From Clostridia bacterium (GTDB lineage: Bacteria; Bacillota; Clostridia; DUPQ01): DNA of 16,109 nt. Where the stretch lies: assembly GCA_030592355.1 (NCBI GenBank), contig JAUVJE010000027.1:1-16109 (forward strand), in the 5' to 3' direction. The translations under genes were made by a program, and so were the position numbers. Below are positions 7,604-15,305 of this stretch, piece by piece. The stretch's first letter is position 1. Each line of letters opens with the position of its first letter. A model generated the notes under the pieces. It did not search any database and was not told the origin of the DNA. It saw only the letters and a program-made list of their open reading frames with translations.

Positions 7604-9589
7604 TCAGCTTACATCAGCCATTTCGAGGTATTTGTAGCTGTTTTCCTGTATATATATCTTTCTGCCTGCCAGGTTATCACCCAGCAACAGGTTGAACTTT
7701 TCTTCCATCACTGCCGGCAGTTCGGGAATGACCTGTATCAGTTTCCTGGATTCGGGATTCATGGTTGTAGTCCACATCATGTCAGGTTCGTTTTCTCCAA
7801 GTCCTTTAGACCGCTGCATTGACGACACCTTTATTCCCTTTTCTTCCAAATTCTTTAGTATCTCATTCTTCTGTACTTCATTGTATGCGAAATATGTTTC
7901 GCCTTTTGTCCCTATTTCAAATAAAGGCGACTCGGCGATATACACCTTACCCTCGTTTATAAGGGTGGGTACCAACCTGTAAATCATCGCAAGTATAAGT
8001 GTTCTTATCTGGAAACCATCCACATCGGCATCAGTGCATATTATAATTTTATCCCACTTAAGTTTTTCAATATCGAATGTACTTAGGTTTTTACTATGTT
8101 TTGTCTTGATTTCAACGCCACAACCAAGGATCTTCAGTAAATCCACTATAATTTCGTTTTTAAATATAGTGTTATAATTTGCCTTAAGACAGTTAAGGGG
8201 TTTTCCCCTGACCGGCATTATAGCCTGGAACTCTGCATCCCTGCCAAGTTTAACCGACCCCAAGGCGGAATCGCCTTCAACAATATACAGTTCCCGTTCC
8301 TCTACTTTCCTGGAACGGCAGTCTACAAATTTCTTAACTCGGTTGTTAATATCGATGCTTTTTGATAATTTTTTCTTTATACTTAACCGTGTTTTCTCTG
8401 CAGATTCCCTGCTTCTTTTATTAACCATTATCTGTTCGATTATTTTCAGGGCTTCCGGTTTATTCTCAATAAAATATATCTCAAGTTCGTGCTTTAGGAA
8501 ATCCGTCATTGCATTACGAATAAACTTATTAGTGATGGATTTCTTTGTTTGGTTTTCATAACTTGTTATAGTTGAAAAAGAATTGCTCACCAGCACCAGG
8601 CTGTCTTGAATATCAGTGAAAGATATTTTCTTTTCTCCCCTGTTGTACTTCCTGTTATCGGACAGAAGTTTATCCACGGCATAGGTGAATGCTGTTTTAA
8701 CAGCCTTGTCCGGCGAACCACCGTGTTCAAGATAACTTGAATTATGATAATATTCTATAAGATTTACTTTATTGCAAAAACAGAAGGATACAGACATTTT
8801 TAATTTATACTCAGGCTTATCTTCCCTGTCACGGCCTTTGGTGCTGAGATTAGCTGTGTGGATTTCGGTAAGTTTAAATCCATCCGTCAGTTCAACGATA
8901 TATTCTTCTACACCATTTACATAGTGAAACTCGAATTTTTCACCGCTTGATTCATCAAAAAGCCTGATTTTCAGACCTTTATTTACAATCGCTTGCTTTT
9001 TTAGGATATCTTGAAAATATTCAAGGGGAATATCAATGTCGGTAAAAACTTTAATATCCGGTTTCCAGCGAATACGGGTACCTACGCTCTTCTTCGTGTT
9101 TTTCTTTTTATCCAAACCACCCTTGTTGAAGCCTTCTTCAAAATGAATGTTATACTGCTGACCGTCTCTGAAAACCTCAACATCCATATATTCCGCGGCA
9201 TATTGTGTCGCACAGCAGCCCAACCCGTTCAAACCAAGACTGAACATATAACTCTCGCCGTCATTATTGCCATACTTCGCCCCGGCATATAACTCGCAAA
9301 AAATCAACTTCCAATTGTACTTGCGCTCTTTTTGATTGTAATCAACAGGCATACCGCGGCCGTAATCCTGAACGGTTATCGATTTGTCATTATGACGCAC
9401 AACATCAATCACATTTCCGAAACCTTCTCTGGCTTCGTCAATGGAGTTTGACAATATTTCAAATACCGTGTGCTGGCATCCCTCAAGTCCGTCAGAACCG
9501 AATATAACCGACGGGCGTTTTCTGACCCTGTCAGGACCTTTGAGAGCAGAGATACTCTCATTGTTGTAAGAATTGTCTTTTTTCGCCAT
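7604..9589 (-). CDS. Divergent type IIA topoisomerase subunit B (ParE/GyrB-like)
   Basis: This 661-aa ATPase subunit has a GHKL domain (about residues 15-230) with Glu44 and Asn48 in EILSNSIDEA, Asp75 in QDYGRGMP and a lid GLNGLG (119-124). A transducer domain follows with the QTK loop at 347-349. The TOPRIM domain has Glu438 in EGDS and the Mg2+ ligands Asp520/522/524 in TDADVDG, and the C-terminal part has QRSKGLGE (592-599). All catalytic residues are present. Several normally fixed positions differ: GLNGLG for GLHGVG, EGDSALG for EGDSAGG, DADVDGFQI for DADVDGSHI, and QRSKGLG for QRYKGLG. The length is that of ParE/GyrB without the proteobacterial insertion. It is translated from ATG at 9589, with AAGGA 9 nt upstream, and transcribed from the promoter at 9699-9727 together with the A subunit. 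It is clearly a type IIA topoisomerase but an outlying branch. Confidence 0.87.
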   Translation of the reverse strand: MAKKDNSYNNESISALKGPDRVRKRPSVIFGSDGLEGCQHTVFEILSNSIDEAREGFGNVIDVVRHNDKSITVQDYGRGMPVDYNQKERKYNWKLIFCELYAGAKYGNNDGESYMFSLGLNGLGCCATQYAAEYMDVEVFRDGQQYNIHFEEGFNKGGLDKKKNTKKSVGTRIRWKPDIKVFTDIDIPLEYFQDILKKQAIVNKGLKIRLFDESSGEKFEFHYVNGVEEYIVELTDGFKLTEIHTANLSTKGRDREDKPEYKLKMSVSFCFCNKVNLIEYYHNSSYLEHGGSPDKAVKTAFTYAVDKLLSDNRKYNRGEKKISFTDIQDSLVLVSNSFSTITSYENQTKKSITNKFIRNAMTDFLKHELEIYFIENKPEALKIIEQIMVNKRSRESAEKTRLSIKKKLSKSIDINNRVKKFVDCRSRKVEERELYIVEGDSALGSVKLGRDAEFQAIMPVRGKPLNCLKANYNTIFKNEIIVDLLKILGCGVEIKTKHSKNLSTFDIEKLKWDKIIICTDADVDGFQIRTLILAMIYRLVPTLINEGKVYIAESPLFEIGTKGETYFAYNEVQKNEILKNLEEKGIKVSSMQRSKGLGENEPDMMWTTTMNPESRKLIQVIPELPAVMEEKFNLLLGDNLAGRKIYIQENSYKYLEMADVS

Positions 9590-9634
9590 TATCCCATGTC
9601 CTTTTCATTTGTGTATTATATTTTTTTGTCTTTG

Positions 9635-9686
9635 AAGGGATTTTCCGGCTGTTTTTTGATATCGTAAAATTGTATAAAAACCCCTT
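9635..9686 (-). other. Possible hairpin in the 5' leader of the topoisomerase operon
   Basis: The roughly 105-nt untranslated leader can fold, on the - strand, into AAGGG/CCCTT enclosing GTTTTT/AAAAAC. The stems are short and AT-rich, no riboswitch class is recognisable, and no small reading frame with a binding site was seen in it. Confidence 0.25.
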
Positions 9687-9698
9687 AAAATCGAGCTA

Positions 9699-9727
9699 AT
9701 TATACCATATATGCAGTGTTCGTTCAA
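9699..9727 (-). promoter_or_regulatory. Sigma-A promoter of the topoisomerase operon
   Basis: On the - strand, TTGAAC (9722-9727) and a perfect TATAAT (9699-9704) are separated by exactly 17 bp. The start of transcription would be near 9692, about 105 nt before the B-subunit ATG. The promoter begins only 16 bp after the stop codon of the pseudopilin gene upstream, so the topoisomerase genes form their own unit despite sharing direction with it. Confidence 0.85.
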
Positions 9728-9742
9728 TATCACGGGTAAACG

Positions 9743-10564
9743 CTACCGCCCGTCAGACAGCTTATTATCAGCATATTGATATCTTTTTACAGTCAGCGTA
9801 ATAGCTTTATCCGCCATATAATCCATACACTCATCCATAGCTGTTTCCTGCATCTCATTCATTTGATTTTCGGGAATAACAACAATTAATTCCCGCGAAT
9901 CAATGTCCATTCCGGTAATAACAATATCTTCGCATTTACCAAAATTGAAATTAAGCAAAATATCACATTTTTCTTCCACTACTTTTTTTAGGCGAGACCC
10001 ATTTTCATACCTGTTTAGACTCGTGTCTATGCTTACAATCACTGCCGCATGTCCGGATATAGGGTCAAATGCATCAATCACAGGAAAGAATTCAGGAAGA
10101 CCCCCTCCGAAAATCTTTTCAATTTCCCTTCCCCTTTCAGCAGGAAGCAACTCCCAAACGCTTTTATCCGCTAAGAGGGCATCCCCGGACCACTTGGTAA
10201 AGCTTGATATCATTTTTACCCTGAATCCACCCAAAAGGGATTCATATGTGTAGGACGCATTTAAGTGCACTTCCTCTCCCCAATTCTCGCAATAGATGAA
10301 AAGATTTTTTATCCGTCCGTTTTTAACCCCTTTGAAATCATGCGCAGGAATGATACCCGGCACATTAATGTCCAAACTGTATCCTAATATCGCAGTATCC
10401 TGTGCTTTTTCATTAAGATATTCTTTTACAAAAAGATATCCTCTGCAATATCCGGTTATTGTAAAAAACAGGGCGAACAGCAGTATCAGGGCTGCACTGC
10501 AAATTGCTGTTTCAACCGTGATTATACCTTCAGTATGACTGCGTGGCCGAAACTTCAACTTCAT
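9743..10564 (-). CDS. TadE-like pseudopilin domain protein
   Basis: This 273-aa protein begins with a basic stretch (KLKFRPRSH) and then GIITVETAICSAALILLFAL, a single hydrophobic helix with the Gly...Thr-Val-Glu pattern of TadE-type pilin-like N-termini. The rest (about residues 40-273) is predicted to lie outside the membrane and matches no family I recognise. TadE and TadG are minor pseudopilins of the tight-adherence (Flp) pilus system, inserted in the membrane by this helix. The ATG at 10564 is preceded by GGAGG at 5-6 nt and overlaps the end of the DUF5702 gene by 35 bp, so the two are translated from one message. It is the last gene of the pseudopilin set; a separate topoisomerase promoter starts just after it. 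The family call rests on the N-terminus and neighbours. Confidence 0.7.
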   Translation of the reverse strand: MKLKFRPRSHTEGIITVETAICSAALILLFALFFTITGYCRGYLFVKEYLNEKAQDTAILGYSLDINVPGIIPAHDFKGVKNGRIKNLFIYCENWGEEVHLNASYTYESLLGGFRVKMISSFTKWSGDALLADKSVWELLPAERGREIEKIFGGGLPEFFPVIDAFDPISGHAAVIVSIDTSLNRYENGSRLKKVVEEKCDILLNFNFGKCEDIVITGMDIDSRELIVVIPENQMNEMQETAMDECMDYMADKAITLTVKRYQYADNKLSDGR

Positions 10565-12575
10565 GCCTGCCTCCGGTTAAACTTCTGTAAGATACCAAAA
10601 CCGTCACTGTGACTTCTGTATATGTATTAAATACATTGAAATACCCGCGGGAATTAAGGGAAATAATATCCAGCAAGCGTATGATTTTTTTGTCCATGGG
10701 TATCGCCATAAGATACAATCGCAGGTAGTCATTATAGTCCATCTTCAAAAAACCCGGCGACTTCATCCCCGCACTGCCGGTTCCTATATCCGTAATCCAA
10801 TCTCCTGCGGTCTTTATGATTGGAATGGACTGACCCTGCCACAGTTTTCTTGTATCAATCCCGGCCTCTGCTATCGCCCATGAAATTTTAACCAAATTGG
10901 ACATTACCGGAATACCGGCTCCCATGGTCCACCATCCGGCTGTCGCGGCCGCTATGGCGTTTGCTTTTGCAATTTTTCCAGAATCCGTATAAACATGGAT
11001 TGCATCCAATGCAAATCTAGTGGACATAATTGCAGCCTTAGTAAAGAATATGTTGGCATTTTGACTTTTCGCCCCCCAAAGAATATATTCCGTCTCATTT
11101 TTGAAGAAACTTCCCGCTACCCGTTCTTCGCTCCGACTGTTCTCACTGGCAAAATGCTGCATTATATATTCATTGACCAGCAAATTTCTCAGCATTGCCC
11201 TGCCGGGAGCAATTACAGACGAAGAAAATTCATTAATTTCATTCTCGCCTGATTTTGTATCTTCACCCAATGATGTAACTTTAAATTCTCTATTGTTACT
11301 GTCTGTACCCATAGAAGGAAGCATTACACTTTCTTCTATACATTTATCTTTCCCTATTTGCTTTTCTAAAACCTTTTTTCCAAGTTCTTCAAAGAAACTT
11401 CGTTTGTCCCTATCTCTCCCGGCAATTAATTCTTCGTTGTAAACATAAATTACTCCTGTATTATACTTTGCAGCTGCATCAGAGATTTCTTTGGATAGAT
11501 CTTCGTCTTCACCCTCTATTGTTGTCTCAAATACAGTTTCTAACTCCGACAGCATGGAAATATTTCTATTAAGCTCAATGCTGATTTCTTCAAACACCTG
11601 CTCTACAAAAGCTTCTTCCACATCACTTACTAATTCTGTGCATGTGTATAAAATTTCTTTAAGATAATCAGGGCAGTCATTTATTGTCTCCACATTGTCT
11701 TTAATAGCATCAGACAGAACATGAATATTCATATTCTCTATGAAGATATCCCGAATATAGCCCACAGCTATTTTATTTGCTTCTTTCAAACCGTTTACAG
11801 CCCCTTCAATGAATTCCATGTAAACATCAGCAGCTTTCTCGCGCAACACTCCGGCCTGTTCTTCAAGAAGCATTTTTATCCCTGCTTTTTCACTGGGCTC
11901 ACCTTCTATTTCCAGCGTAAGCTGTTCAATTTCACTTTTTATGCCTGCCAATTCGAACCGGTATTTGTTGAACGTATCAACAGCCTCGGCAAAATCCGTA
12001 TTCAATCCTGCCAAATTTACATAGTATTTAAGGTTGTCCCCACCGTTTATTATTTTCTCAAGCGCTGTCATACTATCCTTAATTTTCTGGTAAGCCTTAT
12101 CCATTTTCATTTTTAAAGTGATAATCCCGGCTGCTCCGCTCAGTCCCGACAAGATATCGAATCTCTCTAAAAACTCATCTGCCATGCTTTGATAAACATC
12201 ATCGGGGGCCGCTTTTTCAAGCATTCCCAATAGCACTTTCCTATTATTGATGCATTTGCTTTTTTCAATACTAATTTCCTCAATTTTAAAATCAAACATT
12301 TTTGAATCATCCAGATTTTTCAATAGATTATCCCCTGCCAATGCCATTGCTCTTTCATCACTCATGCAAAATGCATATAAATCATAATTTTCTTTCAGGT
12401 AACCGGAATATCTGCCGAGAATCGAATGTGCGGAAGCATTTGCACTGTTCTCAATTATCCGTTTTCCTGAATCATAAAGACAGACGTCCGACAGTAAAAT
12501 ACATGCACCGATAACAACAGGCATGACAACTCCCATAAATATGGTTGTCGATCCGCGGTTATTCAAGTATGCCAT
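10530..12575 (-). CDS. DUF5702/TadG-like membrane-anchored protein
   Basis: This 681-aa protein starts with NRGSTTIFMGVVMPVVIGAC, a TadG-like N-terminal helix, followed by a conserved-looking SGKRIIENSANASAHSILG stretch typical of the DUF5702 family of Bacillota, which is found beside TadE-like genes. The long middle (about residues 150-420) is rich in Glu, Lys, Leu and Ile with extended helices that may form coiled coils. The C-terminal third (about 480-680) is more hydrophobic and Gly/Ala-rich. It is presumably anchored in the membrane with its bulk outside the cell; the function is unknown. The ATG at 12575 lies inside the preceding 68-codon gene (17-bp overlap) and has only a poorly spaced GGAAGG upstream, so it probably depends on translational coupling. 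The gene also overlaps the next one by 35 bp. Confidence 0.72.
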   Translation of the reverse strand: MAYLNNRGSTTIFMGVVMPVVIGACILLSDVCLYDSGKRIIENSANASAHSILGRYSGYLKENYDLYAFCMSDERAMALAGDNLLKNLDDSKMFDFKIEEISIEKSKCINNRKVLLGMLEKAAPDDVYQSMADEFLERFDILSGLSGAAGIITLKMKMDKAYQKIKDSMTALEKIINGGDNLKYYVNLAGLNTDFAEAVDTFNKYRFELAGIKSEIEQLTLEIEGEPSEKAGIKMLLEEQAGVLREKAADVYMEFIEGAVNGLKEANKIAVGYIRDIFIENMNIHVLSDAIKDNVETINDCPDYLKEILYTCTELVSDVEEAFVEQVFEEISIELNRNISMLSELETVFETTIEGEDEDLSKEISDAAAKYNTGVIYVYNEELIAGRDRDKRSFFEELGKKVLEKQIGKDKCIEESVMLPSMGTDSNNREFKVTSLGEDTKSGENEINEFSSSVIAPGRAMLRNLLVNEYIMQHFASENSRSEERVAGSFFKNETEYILWGAKSQNANIFFTKAAIMSTRFALDAIHVYTDSGKIAKANAIAAATAGWWTMGAGIPVMSNLVKISWAIAEAGIDTRKLWQGQSIPIIKTAGDWITDIGTGSAGMKSPGFLKMDYNDYLRLYLMAIPMDKKIIRLLDIISLNSRGYFNVFNTYTEVTVTVLVSYRSLTGGRHEVEVSATQSY

Positions 12576-12765
12576 CGAATATCTCTGCCTTCCTTTTTAC
12601 AGAGTCCACATTATGGATTGCACTAATAAAATCATCGCTGTCTTTATTCAATTTTTCTTCGGAAATCACATACATCACCAGAATATACAACAATACAATC
12701 AGCAACAGCATGAATAGTGGAAATGTTAGCGCAGTTTCAACCGTGAAGTAACCTTTTTTATCCAT
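12559..12765 (-). CDS. Small TadE-like pseudopilin
   Basis: This 68-aa protein consists of KKG followed by YFTVETALTFPLFMLLLIVL, a textbook TadE-type helix (Gly, then Thr-Val-Glu, then a proline in the hydrophobic core), and a charged 35-residue tail. It is much shorter than usual TadE proteins (about 150 aa) and is close in size to Flp pilins, so it might be a structural subunit rather than a minor one. The ATG is preceded by AAAGGAAAG at about 8 nt. It is the first gene of the overlapping pseudopilin set. In the 107-bp gap before it I found only a weak TATAAA -10 candidate without a -35 box, so it may be read from the upstream radical SAM unit. Confidence 0.75.
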   Translation of the reverse strand: MDKKGYFTVETALTFPLFMLLLIVLLYILVMYVISEEKLNKDSDDFISAIHNVDSVKRKAEIFDGILE

Positions 12766-12872
12766 AGAAACACTTTCCTTTCGAAAGATTCCGGCTCTAA
12801 TAATTTTATAGTAGAATGTCTAAAAGGTCCTTATACTGGCTATTAAATTTTTACATGGATTTATACTAAGAG

Positions 12873-14558
12873 TTAAATTTGAATAGAAATTGCGGCAAAA
12901 AGTCCTGTTACATTATCCCGGCTGTCATATTTAAAGAGATATTTCCCCAAACCCGTCCCAAAATCAAATATGCCGATGTTGCACATCTTATAAAGTTTTT
13001 TAGGGCTTGCATTTACGTATTCAGGCAAATAAAGAACACGATTACTTTCATCGCTTAAAAAATTAAATACCTCCTCCCTTCCAATGGGATTACCACCTAA
13101 ATAATCCGGAATTTCCTTAGCTCTGTATGATGACATAAAATCATACCTCAGGTGCTCAATGGCAATATCATCGTTATTCGCAAATCCTGCAAGTGTACGA
13201 TATTTATTATCCCGCGAAATTCCTCTTAGGCTGACTCCGTTATTATTAAGATACTCAATCAACTTTTTATAAAATTCATATGCCCCGGGGAATTTATTAT
13301 GCATATACAGAAGATATGAGCCAAAACGCCCCGTATTATAAAACATATCCACACATTGCGACACCTGCTTGATTTCAGAAAGTTCAAAGAATGTCATCCA
13401 TGGGGTTGACAGTACTTCATACGGTGGTTCGCTTTCATAAATATAATTCTCCATTTTCCGGGCTGCCGTACCTTTGAGCAATTTAAGAAAACCTACTTGA
13501 AGCATATGCGGTTGCGTATCAATAGTCACATTAAATGAATTTCTAAAAGATTTCATGCTCTCCTTTGGAAGTCCCGCTATCAGGTCAAGGTGTATATGCA
13601 TATTTCTTGCCAATACCATTCTTTTCATATTACTCAGCGCCTGCTGCGAGTCCTGAATCCTTCCGGATGCTTTAAGAGTTTCAATGTTGACAGATTGTAT
13701 CCCCGCTTCCAACTGGACACGGCCGCAAGGCATTTCCTCCAGCGCAGTTAAGATTTTTTCGTTGAGCTTTGATGGAAATATTTCCAGATGGAAACATGCA
13801 TCTGTATCAAGGTTTTTAATAAATCCCAGTATTTCCAGTGTCCGTGTTTCGTTAATATTAAAAGACCTGTCAGTAAACTTAACTACCGCTGTCTTATATC
13901 CGCATATTGTATTTATATCGCTGAATACTCTGTCTAAGGGAAAGTATCTTACCCCTGTGGTGGCGGATGACAGGCAGTAAATACAGTTGAAAGGGCACCC
14001 ACGGGATGCTTCATAATATATAAGCCTTCCTTTTTCTTTTTCCATCATAAACTCTGTGAAAGGCGAAGGTATGGTTTCGAGGTCATTTGTTATGGCAAAA
14101 CCAGTATCAATGATTTTATTGTCGGTTTTATAGTAACAACCTGTATGCTTCGGCAATTCACCTGCCAATATATTCCGGACCGCTTCAGCTATGACAGTCT
14201 CCCCTTCTCCGCGGATAATAAGATCTGCTCCGCTTTTATCCAGCGCTTCTGCGGGTTCATATGACACTTCGGGACCACCCAGTATTATCTTTATTGATTG
14301 ATCAATTTTTTGAATATCTTTGCACAATTCATATATCATGCTTATATTCCAGATATAACACGAAAAACAGACCACCTTAGGTCTGCAATAAATAATTCTT
14401 CTCAATATATCGTGTTTTTCATCATTAATATTAAATGATTTCACTTCCGCTGACAGACCGACTGCCACAAGTATTTCACGCATGTAATACACAGCTGTAT
14501 TAGAATGAATGTATTGTGAATTTATTGCCGCAAGCAGTACCTTATCAATATCTGACAT
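12873..14558 (-). CDS. B12-binding radical SAM protein with DUF4080 C-terminus
   Basis: This 561-aa protein has an N-terminal cobalamin-binding fold (about residues 1-140, starting KVLLAAINSQYIHSN, with GGPE at 94-97 and a GEGE turn near 117). A radical SAM barrel follows (about 175-400) whose Cys188, Cys192 and Cys195 in RGCPFNCIYC bind the [4Fe-4S] cluster that cleaves S-adenosylmethionine. A C-terminal region of the DUF4080 type follows. The cobalamin domain has no DxHxxG motif, which is usual for this group. The family is widespread in Clostridia; its reaction is unknown, with methylation or rearrangement of an unactivated carbon being possible. I chose ATG at 14558 over GTG at 14597 because the family signature starts right after it. 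It then overlaps the DUF4190-like gene by 14 bp; its own binding site is poor, implying coupled translation. Confidence 0.85.
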   Translation of the reverse strand: MSDIDKVLLAAINSQYIHSNTAVYYMREILVAVGLSAEVKSFNINDEKHDILRRIIYCRPKVVCFSCYIWNISMIYELCKDIQKIDQSIKIILGGPEVSYEPAEALDKSGADLIIRGEGETVIAEAVRNILAGELPKHTGCYYKTDNKIIDTGFAITNDLETIPSPFTEFMMEKEKGRLIYYEASRGCPFNCIYCLSSATTGVRYFPLDRVFSDINTICGYKTAVVKFTDRSFNINETRTLEILGFIKNLDTDACFHLEIFPSKLNEKILTALEEMPCGRVQLEAGIQSVNIETLKASGRIQDSQQALSNMKRMVLARNMHIHLDLIAGLPKESMKSFRNSFNVTIDTQPHMLQVGFLKLLKGTAARKMENYIYESEPPYEVLSTPWMTFFELSEIKQVSQCVDMFYNTGRFGSYLLYMHNKFPGAYEFYKKLIEYLNNNGVSLRGISRDNKYRTLAGFANNDDIAIEHLRYDFMSSYRAKEIPDYLGGNPIGREEVFNFLSDESNRVLYLPEYVNASPKKLYKMCNIGIFDFGTGLGKYLFKYDSRDNVTGLFAAISIQI

Positions 14559-14799
14559 ATCCGTGAGAGAACATGAAAAGTACTGACCAAACCACACTGA
14601 TCATTATTGCCATTGCACCGAAAGCTATGCCGGTTATGGACATGGCGCGGTGGTTCAGGTCGTTTTTGTCTTTTTGGGTAAGCGATACAACACCGAAAAC
14701 TATTGCGACTATTGCAGGAACAAGCCCGATATAATTACAAAATGGTACAAGCGATAGTATTACGGATATAATTCCGAGTATGAGAGCAGTAAGACCCAA
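14545..14799 (-). CDS. DUF4190-like small membrane protein
   Basis: This 84-aa protein has two hydrophobic segments (about residues 3-40 and 53-77) separated by a short charged loop TQKDKNDLNHR. The pattern LILGIISVILSLVP...GLVPAIVAIVFGVVSL...G.AMSITGIAFG is that of DUF4190 membrane proteins, whose function is unknown. The start is TTG at 14799, fixed by a perfect AGGAGG (14807-14812) at 7 nt; no ATG is available. It lies 11 bp after the DUF2752 gene and overlaps the radical SAM gene, so the three form one transcription unit. Confidence 0.78.
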   Translation of the reverse strand: MGLTALILGIISVILSLVPFCNYIGLVPAIVAIVFGVVSLTQKDKNDLNHRAMSITGIAFGAMAIMISVVWSVLFMFSHGYVRY

Positions 14800-14806
14800 T
14801 GGAATT

Positions 14807-14812
14807 CCTCCT
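14807..14812 (-). promoter_or_regulatory. Ribosome binding site fixing a TTG start
   Basis: On the - strand AGGAGG lies 7 nt before TTG at 14799 and overlaps the stop codon (14811-14813) of the upstream DUF2752 gene. It identifies the TTG as the start of the small membrane protein and suggests re-initiation by ribosomes ending the previous gene. Confidence 0.8.
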
Positions 14813-15221
14813 AGAACTTTATTACTAGAAACATTATAACATAAAATGCCGTCAGTCCCACCAGTAAGGTATGGTAAACCACATCAACTATAACCAACCT
14901 GCTCACTGTTTTTTGTTTAAGTCCCGACACGGTCAATATTACCATGGTCCTAAAGGCTGTTTCTACGAGGACAAGAAAGAAAACAATCATTGAAAGTATG
15001 CTGGCACCGTTAAAATTCATTCTATACAGGTTGGTTATTCCGTTGGTTATTCCGCAAAACGGACATGGCCTTCCTGTGATTCTTAAAAACTGACAAGTCC
15101 ATATATGAGGCAGCATTTTTTCCATCAGCGGCGATATCAGCGGCAATAAAAATCCGTATATGCACAGCCCCAATATAACAATCGAAATAACTTTATAAAT
15201 ATTTGCGGTTCTACCATTCAT
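14811..15221 (-). CDS. DUF2752 membrane protein
   Basis: From ATG at 15221 this is a 136-aa protein with about four hydrophobic segments and the DUF2752 hallmark RPCPFCGITNG (Cys53 and Cys56 in CPFCGIT), preceded by another Cys at 43. DUF2752 proteins are small inner-membrane proteins of unknown role; the paired cysteines suggest metal or redox chemistry but this is not shown. The frame is open further, to a TTG at 15299, but that start has no ribosome binding site and the added 26 residues are not membrane-like. GTG at 15239 is a further alternative. A TATAAT (15228-15233, - strand) lies just before the chosen ATG without a matching -35 box. The gene is first in the unit with the DUF4190-like and radical SAM genes and is divergent from the glycosidase-like gene. 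Confidence 0.78.
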   Translation of the reverse strand: MNGRTANIYKVISIVILGLCIYGFLLPLISPLMEKMLPHIWTCQFLRITGRPCPFCGITNGITNLYRMNFNGASILSMIVFFLVLVETAFRTMVILTVSGLKQKTVSRLVIVDVVYHTLLVGLTAFYVIMFLVIKF

Positions 15222-15255
15222 ATCATCATTATAACCCACCTTTGTTAATGCTGCA

Positions 15256-15264
15256 TGATATACT
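15256..15264 (+). promoter_or_regulatory. Possible extended -10 promoter for the glycosidase-like gene
   Basis: TGATATACT on the + strand is an extended -10 element (TG at 15256-15257, TATACT at 15259-15264), about 40 bp before the ATG at 15306. No convincing -35 box lies 16-18 bp upstream. Confidence 0.4.
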
Positions 15265-15305
15265 TGTCCTACTGGTAATTTCACGTCATAAGGGGGCAAA
15301 TTTAA

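Noticed and set aside
9731..9756. GC-rich hairpin candidate after the last pseudopilin gene (CGGG...CCCG on the - strand)
   Set aside because: The stem is short and no T-tract follows, so it is not a convincing terminator.
12778..12787. Palindrome CTTTCGAAAG before the small TadE-like gene
   Set aside because: It is a 10-bp perfect palindrome with no loop and overlaps the ribosome binding region; too short to call an operator.
14559..14597. Longer radical SAM protein starting at GTG 14597
   Set aside because: The extra 13 residues do not resemble the family N-terminus, which begins right after ATG 14558, and would lengthen the overlap with the preceding gene.
15222..15299. Longer DUF2752 protein starting at TTG 15299
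   Set aside because: There is no ribosome binding site before it and the added residues have no family resemblance; ATG 15221 is preferred, though not proven.
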